DNA of 5,432 nt from Bacteroidota bacterium (GTDB lineage Bacteria; Bacteroidota; Bacteroidia; Bacteroidales; UBA1556), in the NCBI GenBank assembly GCA_003973505.1, contig QNXT01000068.1:1-5432 (forward strand), read 5' to 3'. The position numbers were made by a program, and so were the translations under genes. Below are positions 1-5,333 of this stretch, piece by piece; position 1 is the first letter of the stretch; every line of letters begins with the position of its first letter. Under the pieces are notes generated by a model that ran no database searches, was not told the DNA's origin, and was given only the letters and a program-made list of their open reading frames with translations.

Positions 1-739
1 CAATGCGGATGGTATCTCCTTCTTCATAAACAGACATATTATTCAACTCGATACCATCACTGGTATTCGTTTTTTGTCCATATTCCGATGCACCATTCGA
101 ATTAATGGATTTAAACGCAGGCTCTTTTTTGAAGGCTAATTCACTGGCGCCACTAAGGCTGGCTATTAAGGTGCTGTCTGGATTTACATTTGCATCGCTC
201 GATCCACTGGCAATAATTTTTGTATAAGTATTTTTCGTTCCATAAGCATCAAAATCGCTTGCACCACTGATATTTATAATCATGCTATCCACTTTTCCAT
301 ACACCCATGCGTCGGAAGCTCCTGTTTGCACGCTTTTTAGCTTTATATAATTCAGATTTAATTTGCTGTCACTAGCTGAACTCAGATTGAGATATAAAGT
401 GTTTCCACTTATTTGGCCTATGGTATGAAGTTCCGAAGCTCCACTTAAAGTTATCTTATCAAATTGCTTACTGTAAATATGGTATTGAGCATTCATATTT
501 GCCGATCCGTGAATGGAAATTTTGAGTGATCCATTATTATTATTGACATTTATATTGTTGCGTTGAACATCATTCCCTTTCACTTGTATATAGCTACTAT
601 CCGATTGGTGAATGTAGATATCGATGGGTTGATTGATTTCAAAGGAGGAAAAATCACCTGTTTTAATTGTGATTTGAGATTGCGCACTAACAGCTATGCT
701 GAATAATACTAAGATATTTATTAGGAAAAATTTGGTCAT
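1..739 (-). CDS. Secreted head-GIN domain (DUF2807) protein, C-terminus cut by window edge
   Basis: The reading frame opens at an ATG at 739 and stays open to the left edge, giving 246 residues without a stop; the C-terminus lies outside the window. Residues 1-19 look like a Sec signal peptide (MTKFFLINILVLFSIAVSA, cleavage before Gln20), so the product is probably exported to the periplasm or cell surface. The rest is low in Cys and rich in Ser, Asn, Gly and Asp, with alternating beta-type sequence. A Gly-Ala-Ser-Asp/Glu motif recurs at residues 100, 121 (SASD), 140, 159, 179 (GSSD), 197 and 216, roughly one per 19 residues. This pattern fits the right-handed beta-helix-like DUF2807 family, called putative auto-transporter adhesin or head-GIN domain. 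The family assignment is from recognition of the pattern; the adhesin role is only a family label. The gene is divergent from the FmdE-like gene across a 396-bp spacer. No consensus TAnnTTTG promoter was found upstream. Confidence 0.88.
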   Translation of the reverse strand, partial: MTKFFLINILVLFSIAVSAQSQITIKTGDFSSFEINQPIDIYIHQSDSSYIQVKGNDVQRNNINVNNNNGSLKISIHGSANMNAQYHIYSKQFDKITLSGASELHTIGQISGNTLYLNLSSASDSKLNLNYIKLKSVQTGASDAWVYGKVDSMIINISGASDFDAYGTKNTYTKIIASGSSDANVNPDSTLIASLSGASELAFKKEPAFKSINSNGASEYGQKTNTSDGIELNNMSVYEEGDTIRI

Positions 740-779
740 GTCTATATATTTTTAATAATTCGTTTCGATTAATTGTCTG

Positions 780-826
780 TAACATATGTTATGAGCTTAT
801 GACGCTATGCCCCTGTAAATGTTACA
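780..826. promoter_or_regulatory. Pair of TGTAA/TTACA-type inverted repeats upstream of the head-GIN gene
   Basis: TAACATATGTTA at 780-791 is a perfect 12-bp palindrome, and TGTAA-ATG-TTACA at 814-826 is a perfect 5-3-5 inverted repeat. They lie about 41 and 75 bp upstream of the head-GIN start and share a TGTAA core, since 778-782 also reads TGTAA. Such symmetric sites often bind dimeric regulators. In such AT-rich DNA, chance palindromes are common, so the operator role is an inference only. Confidence 0.3.
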
Positions 827-1099
827 AACTTCCTTTTTGAAATTTATAATAGTTGGAATTACAGTAATTTAAAAATGGATTAGTATTATTTATCAATACT
901 TTGGTAAACTTTCCAAAAGTTTTCTTCATTAAAATGCAACTGTCTGATATTCTAAAGATTAATGTAAATGGCAAATTTTGCAAAATTCTATCTATCAATA
1001 AGATAAAAAATATAACGAACTATTAATTTATAGAAAGGATATGAAAGAGCTAGTCAGTAAATATTCTTTTTTATTTAAAATCCACATCAGCTTATGGAC

Positions 1100-1107
1100 T
1101 ATCTTTG
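1100..1107 (+). promoter_or_regulatory. Bacteroidota -7 promoter element for the FmdE-like gene
   Basis: TATCTTTG is a perfect match to the Bacteroidota -7 consensus TAnnTTTG. It would place transcription start near 1111-1114, about 25 bases ahead of the start codon, a typical short leader. No TTG -33 element is visible at the usual spacing; that position is T/A-rich. Confidence 0.6.
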
Positions 1108-1135
1108 TTCCATATTATGAATTTCTAAAACACTA

Positions 1136-1723
1136 ATGATGAAATATCCTGAATTTTTTGATAAAATACCGACTATCATTTTACAAGACGAACTCAGTGC
1201 TTTATTGGGAACCAATGAAGATGGAATGCTTGAATTTTCTTACCTTGAGATTGTAAAAATGGCTGGACATAGCTGTGCTGTTGTGAGTGGAGCATATCTT
1301 ATGACTCAAATTGGATTGAAAACTCTTTATAAAAATGAGATTCCTCAAAGAGGAAATATTAAGGTAGAAATAAAGGATCGTTTGGAAGACGGTAACACCG
1401 GTGTTTTTGGCTCGGTTTATAGCAATATTACAGGAGCAACCACCAATACCGGATTTGGGGGCTTAGGTGGGAAATACAATCGCCGAAATCTTTTATTCTA
1501 TGGTGTAAATATGCAAGGGAATGTTCGTTTTACACGCTTAGATACAGGGGCAAGTGTTGAATTAAGTTATAATCCCGGACTTGCTGTAAATCCCGGAGCA
1601 ATCATGCAATCTGCTTTTGGACCAAAGGCTACTGAAGAAAGTAGAAAGCTGTTTCCTAAGCGTTGGCAAGAAATGGTGAAAACCATTTTTGACCATGCCG
1701 AAGAGGTGGTTAAAGTATTGTAA
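1136..1723 (+). CDS. FmdE-like domain protein (195 aa)
   Basis: Predicted cytosolic protein with no signal peptide or membrane segment. Residues 43-53 (AGHSCAVVSGA) resemble the His-x-Cys stretch that opens the FmdE domain (family of formylmethanofuran dehydrogenase subunit E), with His45 and Cys47 as candidate metal ligands. A second conserved-looking block, residues 97-123, contains ITGAT, GFGGLGGK and a basic pair, matching the position of the FmdE Thr-Gly block. The C-terminal zinc-finger segment present in longer FmdE proteins is absent. Residues 126-150 contain RFTRLDTGASVELSYNP, which I associate with Bacteroidota FmdE-like proteins of about this size. The biochemical role is unknown; no methanofuran pathway is implied. 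Two in-frame ATGs occur at 1136 and 1139, and either may be used. There is no Shine-Dalgarno sequence, only an A-rich leader as usual in this phylum. It is apparently monocistronic: own promoter upstream and terminator 25 bp after the stop. Coding status is firm; the family call is moderate. Confidence 0.8.
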   Translation: MMKYPEFFDKIPTIILQDELSALLGTNEDGMLEFSYLEIVKMAGHSCAVVSGAYLMTQIGLKTLYKNEIPQRGNIKVEIKDRLEDGNTGVFGSVYSNITGATTNTGFGGLGGKYNRRNLLFYGVNMQGNVRFTRLDTGASVELSYNPGLAVNPGAIMQSAFGPKATEESRKLFPKRWQEMVKTIFDHAEEVVKVL

Positions 1724-1747
1724 ACAGTACTGATATATTCAAAATAG

Positions 1748-1776
1748 AAAGGGCTCCATATACAATGAAGCCCTTT
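1748..1776. terminator. Bidirectional intrinsic terminator
   Basis: Arms AAAGGGCT (1748-1755) and AGCCCTTT (1769-1776) are perfectly complementary. Inside, after one mismatch, CAT (1757-1759) pairs with ATG (1765-1767), leaving a 5-base loop. A T-rich tract TTTTGTTTTATTT overlaps and follows the right arm on the plus strand; on the minus strand the hairpin is followed by TTTCTATTTT. It lies in the 78-bp gap between convergent genes and can end transcription from both. Confidence 0.85.
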
Positions 1777-1801
1777 TGTTTTATTTGCTAAGTTTACCAC
1801 G

Positions 1802-3445
1802 CTACCATTGATTTGATAGTACATATTTCTTGGGATATTTTACCGTATAATCAAAGCGTTTCACAACGGATTTTTTAGGTCCAATTTCCAAGTCCCAAGT
1901 TAAGAATCCCATCTCTTCATCATACTTAGCACCATCTTTCTCATTTAGCTTTACTTCTATTTCATCAATGCGAGAAAGAGGTAACTGGTCTTTGAATGTA
2001 ATATTGATTTTCTCAGATTTATTATTTCGAATACTAATTTCCCAACCTACATTCATTTTCTTCGAGCTTCCTAATACAATTTTACCCGTTTTATCTTTTA
2101 TCTTTGTGCGTTTAACAATAATATTTTGGTCTTTACCTAATGATATATCCAAAGTGTCACTTAAATTCTGTGGATTTATATATGATTTACCCACATAGGT
2201 TCCATTAAAAAATACATTTACATCTCCAGCAAGTAAATTCAACTCCTCCCAACCTGTAATGCGTGCTTGTAAGAAAGCATCTAAAGAAAGTTTAGGAATA
2301 CAATAATATCGATAGTCTGATGGCAACTCCACTTTCTGAATTTTAACATTTACCGTTTTGTTGGTTGATGGAATAGTATAGGGAATGCTAATATTGAATA
2401 GAGTGGTCGTTTGCCCTGCCTGTACTGTAGTATAATTTGATGAATTGCTCGCATTACTTAACGATTTATAAACTGGACTAGCGGTAACCTCCATAGCTAC
2501 ACTTTCAGTTGGTTCTTCATCATCTTGCGACACCTCATATTCATATTGTGCTGATTTTTCTTTTCTTGACATTTTCCGATGAGGCGTATTAAGATAGTAA
2601 TTTAAATACCATGGATTCATTTGTGGAATAACGCTATTACTGTTCGGGTTTCCTGTGGAAACGGTAAGCTTCACATTCTTCCATGCTACTCCTGTATTTT
2701 GTCGAATCATTGCACGATAATGCAACTGAATAGGGTGATGTACATCCTCAGCACGAATATCGTATTGTGGATACCAACTTGCATTCGTAACAATATACGA
2801 GAAATCGAATTTAGCCTGAGTAGCCTCCTTCACATCCAAGTCAAGCACAATTTCACTCACTGCAGTTTGGTAATTGGCTCTAAATTGTTGAATCTGTTGA
2901 TTTAATAAGGCGATTTTTTTACTTCTCTTGGCATTCTCCATATTAATATCATACATGCGTGTGTAAATATCCTTCAATCGACTACGGTAGAAATCGGCCA
3001 TCGTTTTTAGATTGGCAACATCCACTCCTGTATTAGATCCTCCAATAGACTTATTCTCCAAAAGCATTTGCTGCTCTTGATTTAGAGCATTATAGAATTG
3101 TTGCTGCAAATTCTTCTCATTGGTTAACAATACCACCGAATCCTGCATTTGTTTGATGCGTTTATCGAGCTTTGCTTTTTTCAAATAATTGATTTGGTGA
3201 TGAACCGACATAATGGTAAAATTACCCTTGCCTTTCACTTGCACAGTATTGGCTAATAAGTGGGTGCTCAATCCAGAAAACACAACTTCGGATCTTCCTT
3301 TTTTGAGTGAAGAACTGGCTGTTCGATAGATTTGGGCTCCTGATAAGAAGACCGTTACTTTTTCTATTTTTGAATTGACATTCTTCTGTGCACTCATGGG
3401 TACCCATAAAAGTGAGATTATGAGCAGTAGATAGATTTTTTTCAT
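1802..3445 (-). CDS. Secreted MuiA-family protein (DUF4140-DUF4139), 547 aa
   Basis: Residues 1-19 form a signal peptide (Lys-Lys, then a hydrophobic core, ending Met-Ser-Ala before Gln20), so the protein is exported. Residues 25-90 match the DUF4140 N-terminal domain, starting IEKVTVFLSGAQIYR. Residues 90-200 are two long Gln/Lys/Glu-rich helices likely to form a coiled-coil hairpin, broken by a Gly/Asn turn at 133-141. Residues 212-540 are DUF4139: the entry motif YIVTNASWYPQYDIRA at 217-232, then GVAWKNVKLTVSTGNPN at 252-268, and the closing block FKDQLPLSR (484-492) and LTWDLEIGP (515-523). A polar, acidic, low-complexity linker (about 296-345) splits DUF4139, where longer homologues carry extra domains. 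The family is named mucoidy inhibitor MuiA by annotation; I know of no established enzymatic activity. Its start is 96 bp after the LuxE-like gene on the same strand, so cotranscription is possible. No TAnnTTTG element was found in that gap. Confidence 0.92.
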   Translation of the reverse strand: MKKIYLLLIISLLWVPMSAQKNVNSKIEKVTVFLSGAQIYRTASSSLKKGRSEVVFSGLSTHLLANTVQVKGKGNFTIMSVHHQINYLKKAKLDKRIKQMQDSVVLLTNEKNLQQQFYNALNQEQQMLLENKSIGGSNTGVDVANLKTMADFYRSRLKDIYTRMYDINMENAKRSKKIALLNQQIQQFRANYQTAVSEIVLDLDVKEATQAKFDFSYIVTNASWYPQYDIRAEDVHHPIQLHYRAMIRQNTGVAWKNVKLTVSTGNPNSNSVIPQMNPWYLNYYLNTPHRKMSRKEKSAQYEYEVSQDDEEPTESVAMEVTASPVYKSLSNASNSSNYTTVQAGQTTTLFNISIPYTIPSTNKTVNVKIQKVELPSDYRYYCIPKLSLDAFLQARITGWEELNLLAGDVNVFFNGTYVGKSYINPQNLSDTLDISLGKDQNIIVKRTKIKDKTGKIVLGSSKKMNVGWEISIRNNKSEKINITFKDQLPLSRIDEIEVKLNEKDGAKYDEEMGFLTWDLEIGPKKSVVKRFDYTVKYPKKYVLSNQW

Positions 3446-3541
3446 AAGGCTTTTGATTTTAGACTATACTCATGTTTTAATATGCGTAAATATTTTAAAA
3501 AAATTGACTTCAGCGCATGGCTTTGCAATTACTTTGCCAAA

Positions 3542-4024
3542 CTATAAAACCAATAGGTTACAACCACGCACATCGCTATGGTCGAAGCGACCTAATATTT
3601 CAAAACGACCATTTTCAAAGCGTTTTCCAACATCCTGGGTGGCGATAAAGCAACAAGAATTTAGATTTGCAAGGTCGATTACATTTACACCTCCACTCTG
3701 CTTATTTGGAATCAAGCTCAAAGGATCGTTGGTGTCGCGAATTAGGATTTTCATCCAAGGAGGAGTTTCAAAAATTCCATTCCCTTTTGAGTAGGCTTGT
3801 GAGAGTAATTCTGTCATACCATATTCAGAATGAATATTTTCAACACTAAAACCTTTTCTATATATCGCATGCAATTCTTCCCGAACCATTTCTTTTCTTC
3901 GGCCTTTCATTCCACCGGTTTCCATTATGATTAGCTCCGGGAAATTCAATTTGAAATTTTCGGCTAAATCTAATAAAGCAAAACTCACACCCAAAAGGAG
4001 TACCTTTTTATTTTCCTCCTTCAT
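3542..4024 (-). CDS. LuxE-like acyl-protein synthetase, C-terminal part (160 aa)
   Basis: This frame carries the C-terminal half of the LuxE-type acyl-protein synthetase/acyltransferase family, related to the adenylate-forming (ANL) enzymes. Visible blocks are IIMETGGMKGRRKEM (about residues 32-46), HSEYGMTELLSQAYSKG (about 65-81, resembling the YGxTE motif of adenylating enzymes), NVIDLANLNSCCFIATQD, and the end block GRFDHSDVRGCNLLVL. Cys155, six residues from the end, sits where LuxE proteins carry the acyl-accepting Cys near the C-terminus. The start shown is the ATG in the ATGA overlap with the upstream frame. The AAGGAGGA directly before it is closer than an ordinary Shine-Dalgarno spacing, so independent initiation is doubtful, but reinitiation after termination is possible. 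Alone it lacks the SSSGTTG nucleotide-binding loop. The family assignment is firm; whether it is translated separately is uncertain. Confidence 0.75.
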   Translation of the reverse strand: MKEENKKVLLLGVSFALLDLAENFKLNFPELIIMETGGMKGRRKEMVREELHAIYRKGFSVENIHSEYGMTELLSQAYSKGNGIFETPPWMKILIRDTNDPLSLIPNKQSGGVNVIDLANLNSCCFIATQDVGKRFENGRFEILGRFDHSDVRGCNLLVL

Positions 4025-4034
4025 TCCTCCTTCA
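4013..4034. repeat. Perfect 11-bp tandem duplication inside the LuxE-like gene
   Basis: The unit TTCCTCCTTCA (plus strand) occurs twice head to tail, at 4013-4023 and 4024-4034, with no mismatch and no partial third copy. On the coding strand the unit is TGAAGGAGGAA. Eleven bases is not a multiple of three, so the second copy shifts the frame and produces the TGA that ends the upstream part together with the overlapping ATG. Confidence 0.97.
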
Positions 4035-4557
4035 AATTATTCAACATCTTTATCAGTTCGTCTTGTTCATTCAAATAAAATCCACTCTCTTGATGTTTTG
4101 AGCTACGAATAAAATCCTCAGCCATATATATAAGCGATGAGCCCTCGCGTTCCATATATGACGGAAGCAAGGCAAGTACTACATAATTGGAAATGGAGCC
4201 ATAAAAATACTCGAAGGATTTACGGTAAGATTCTTCGTACATACTAAGATCGCTAACAAAATGATTGCTTCTTTGCATTCCTGTAGTGCCACTACTACTA
4301 AAAACAATTTCCGCTTTTGTATTTGCTCGTAGTATTTTATGTTCCTTAAAAAACCGAATTGGCAAAAAGGGAATTTGATGCAACTCCTTTACATTGCTCG
4401 GGTCTATCTTCAAATAATCGACCCATTTTCGATACAGAGGAATCTCATTATATTGAAAATAAAATGCTCGGATGGCCGTTTCATTAAAGTCTTGTTCAGA
4501 CTGAATGCTAAACACCGACTGTTTAAGTATTTGGTATTCTGATAATGAATTCGACAT
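4021..4557 (-). CDS. LuxE-like acyl-protein synthetase, N-terminal part (178 aa)
   Basis: N-terminal half of a LuxE-type acyl-protein synthetase, the family that activates a fatty acid with ATP and transfers the acyl group through the enzyme. It contains the family block IPFLPIRFFKEHK (about residues 62-74), the nucleotide-binding loop SSSGTTG at residues 87-93, and LALLPSYMEREGSSLIYM in the last third. It then stops at TGA (4023-4021), just after MLNNLKEE, where intact homologues continue. I chose the ATG at 4557 (MSNSLSEYQ). The longer frame begins with GTG at 4590, but that codon overlaps the -7 promoter element, so it would precede the likely transcription start. There are no membrane segments, so the product is cytosolic. 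It is divergent from the lipoprotein gene. No substrate can be inferred from the context. Confidence 0.75.
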   Translation of the reverse strand: MSNSLSEYQILKQSVFSIQSEQDFNETAIRAFYFQYNEIPLYRKWVDYLKIDPSNVKELHQIPFLPIRFFKEHKILRANTKAEIVFSSSGTTGMQRSNHFVSDLSMYEESYRKSFEYFYGSISNYVVLALLPSYMEREGSSLIYMAEDFIRSSKHQESGFYLNEQDELIKMLNNLKEE

Positions 4558-4570
4558 GAGGCATTGAAAA

Positions 4571-4587
4571 TTTGTATAATTTTGTAT
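4571..4587. repeat. TTTGTAT direct repeat with 10-bp period in the leader of the LuxE-like gene
   Basis: TTTGTAT occurs at 4571-4577 and 4581-4587, separated by one helical turn, immediately downstream of the minus-strand -7 element. It could be a regulator half-site pair or chance in AT-rich DNA. Confidence 0.35.
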
Positions 4588-4589
4588 CA

Positions 4590-4597
4590 CAAAGGTA
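4590..4597 (-). promoter_or_regulatory. Bacteroidota -7 promoter element for the LuxE-like gene
   Basis: On the minus strand 4597-4590 reads TACCTTTG, a perfect TAnnTTTG match. It would start transcription near 4583-4586, giving a leader of about 26-29 bases to the ATG at 4557. This argues against the GTG start at 4590, which overlaps the element. No clear TTG -33 element is visible. The transcript may continue into the MuiA-like gene. Confidence 0.6.
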
Positions 4598-4647
4598 CAT
4601 TAATTCTTTGGGGCATTATTTGATGGTTCAAATAAATTTAATAGGGA

Positions 4648-5172
4648 ATGAAATTGAAAAAGAAGAATCCACTTTACGGAAATTGGCTACTGCTCGTTAT
4701 GCTTATGGGGATTTTTGTTTCTTCATGTAAAAAACCTGAAACCTACCCCATTACTCCTGAGATAGCCTATAAATCATTTGAGAAAATTCCCAATTCAACG
4801 GGTGTTGATGATAAAGCTTATCTCACCATAACTTTTACCGATGGCGATGGTGATATTGGTCTCAGAAATAGTGATACGCTCCCGCCTTATAATGTAAATG
4901 GGGAATACTATTATAATTTCTTTATTGATTATTATGAATTACAGGGAGATACTTTTGTAAAAATTGATTTACCAATTACAAATAATTCACGTATTCCTTA
5001 TATCGAACCTAATTTAGCTGAATTGGGCATCAAAGGAGAAATTCAAATTGAATTATTCATCAATAACATCATGTCGAATGCAGATAGTATTCGTTACGAA
5101 TTGTATATTGTTGATCGAGCTTTACATAAGAGCAATGTGATTACCACACCTAGTTTTTATATTAAAAAATAG
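4648..5172 (+). CDS. Predicted outer-membrane or periplasmic lipoprotein with DGDGD motif (174 aa)
   Basis: The N-terminus has a Lys-rich start, a hydrophobic segment (residues 13-24) and a lipobox VSSC with Cys27, so it is probably processed by signal peptidase II and lipid-anchored. The following KKPE lacks an obvious surface-export signal that I can assign. The mature part, about 148 residues, is rich in Asp, Asn, Tyr and Ile and looks like a single beta-sandwich domain. The segment FTDGDGDIGL (63-72) recurs in Bacteroidota lipoproteins and resembles a calcium-binding acidic loop. I recognise the type but no named family or function. The start at 4648 is preceded by AATAGGGA, a weak ribosome-binding-like stretch. 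It is divergent from the LuxE-like gene across a 90-bp gap, and its own promoter has no exact TAnnTTTG match. It is not obviously in an operon: the downstream 260 bp contain no gene. Confidence 0.9.
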   Translation: MKLKKKNPLYGNWLLLVMLMGIFVSSCKKPETYPITPEIAYKSFEKIPNSTGVDDKAYLTITFTDGDGDIGLRNSDTLPPYNVNGEYYYNFFIDYYELQGDTFVKIDLPITNNSRIPYIEPNLAELGIKGEIQIELFINNIMSNADSIRYELYIVDRALHKSNVITTPSFYIKK

Positions 5173-5180
5173 TTTGTTTT

Positions 5181-5215
5181 AAGGGTTAAGTTTTATTCCT
5201 CACCCCTTTTTCAAT
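5181..5215 (+). terminator. Weak terminator candidate after the lipoprotein gene
   Basis: AAGGG (5181-5185) can pair with CCCTT (5204-5208) across an 18-base loop, followed by a short T run. The stem is short and the loop long, so this is only a candidate. Confidence 0.25.
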
Positions 5216-5232
5216 GGTTTTTCACCTCAACC

Positions 5233-5291
5233 CTAAAGGGAGAAACCAAGGAAAAAATTAGATTCATTTTTTACTTTTTGATTCCCTTTAG
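5233..5291. repeat. Inverted repeat CTAAAGGGA / TCCCTTTAG in the non-coding tail
   Basis: CTAAAGGGA at 5233-5241 and TCCCTTTAG at 5283-5291 are perfect reverse complements 41 bp apart, and both extend imperfectly into AACC/GGTT. The left arm also sits in a local palindrome CCCTAAAGGG (5231-5240). This may be a degraded intergenic repeat; no open reading frame lies inside. Confidence 0.55.
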
Positions 5292-5333
5292 GTTACTACT
5301 CTTTATTCACAAATAATAAATTTTAATTTATGT

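Larger units (their letters stand above)
740..1135. other. Divergent AT-rich intergenic region with short palindromes
   Basis: This 396-bp gap separates the starts of two divergent genes. I see no convincing protein-coding gene in it beyond a doubtful 31-codon frame (1041-1136). It holds a 12-bp perfect palindrome TAACATATGTTA (780-791), an interrupted inverted repeat TGTAA-ATG-TTACA (814-826), a 14-bp perfect palindrome AATTTTGCAAAATT (974-987), and a TAnnTTTG promoter element near 1100. It is much more AT-rich than the flanking genes. Confidence 0.8.
3542..4557 (-). pseudogene. LuxE-like acyl-protein synthetase locus, frame-broken by an 11-bp duplication
   Basis: This spans both parts of one ancestral gene. 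The N-terminal frame stops at TGA (4023-4021), and the C-terminal frame begins one base earlier at ATG (4024-4022). Deleting one copy of the 11-bp repeat at 4013-4034 gives a continuous frame of 334 residues from the ATG at 4557, reading NNLKEENKKVLLLG across the join. No other stop or frameshift is visible. It may be a recent pseudogene, a switchable gene, a coupled split gene or a sequencing error; the sequence alone cannot decide. Confidence 0.55.

Noticed and set aside
1968..2905. Plus-strand open frames opposite the MuiA-like gene
   Set aside because: They are antisense to well-conserved DUF4139 sequence, lack promoters and show no domain signal.
3515..3541. Terminator between the LuxE-like and MuiA-like genes
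   Set aside because: Only a 4-bp TGGC/GCCA stem with a long loop can form, so the T-rich stretch after it is not enough to call a terminator.
4013..4034. Programmed ribosomal frameshift at the LuxE-like junction
   Set aside because: Joining the frames needs a -1 shift before the TGA, but GAG GAA TGA has no slippery heptamer. A Shine-Dalgarno-like stretch this close would favour +1, which gives the wrong frame.
3453..4112. Plus-strand open frames opposite the LuxE-like gene
   Set aside because: They overlap clearly conserved minus-strand coding sequence and have no recognisable protein features; they are shadows.
4558..4590. Longer N-terminus of the LuxE-like frame starting at GTG 4590
   Set aside because: The GTG overlaps the last base of the TACCTTTG promoter element, so it would precede the likely transcription start; the ATG at 4557 fits the leader length and homologues.
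4598..4647. TAnnTTTG promoter for the lipoprotein gene
   Set aside because: The nearest candidates, around TAATTCTTTG and TTATTTG, have the wrong spacing or lack the TA, so I do not call them.
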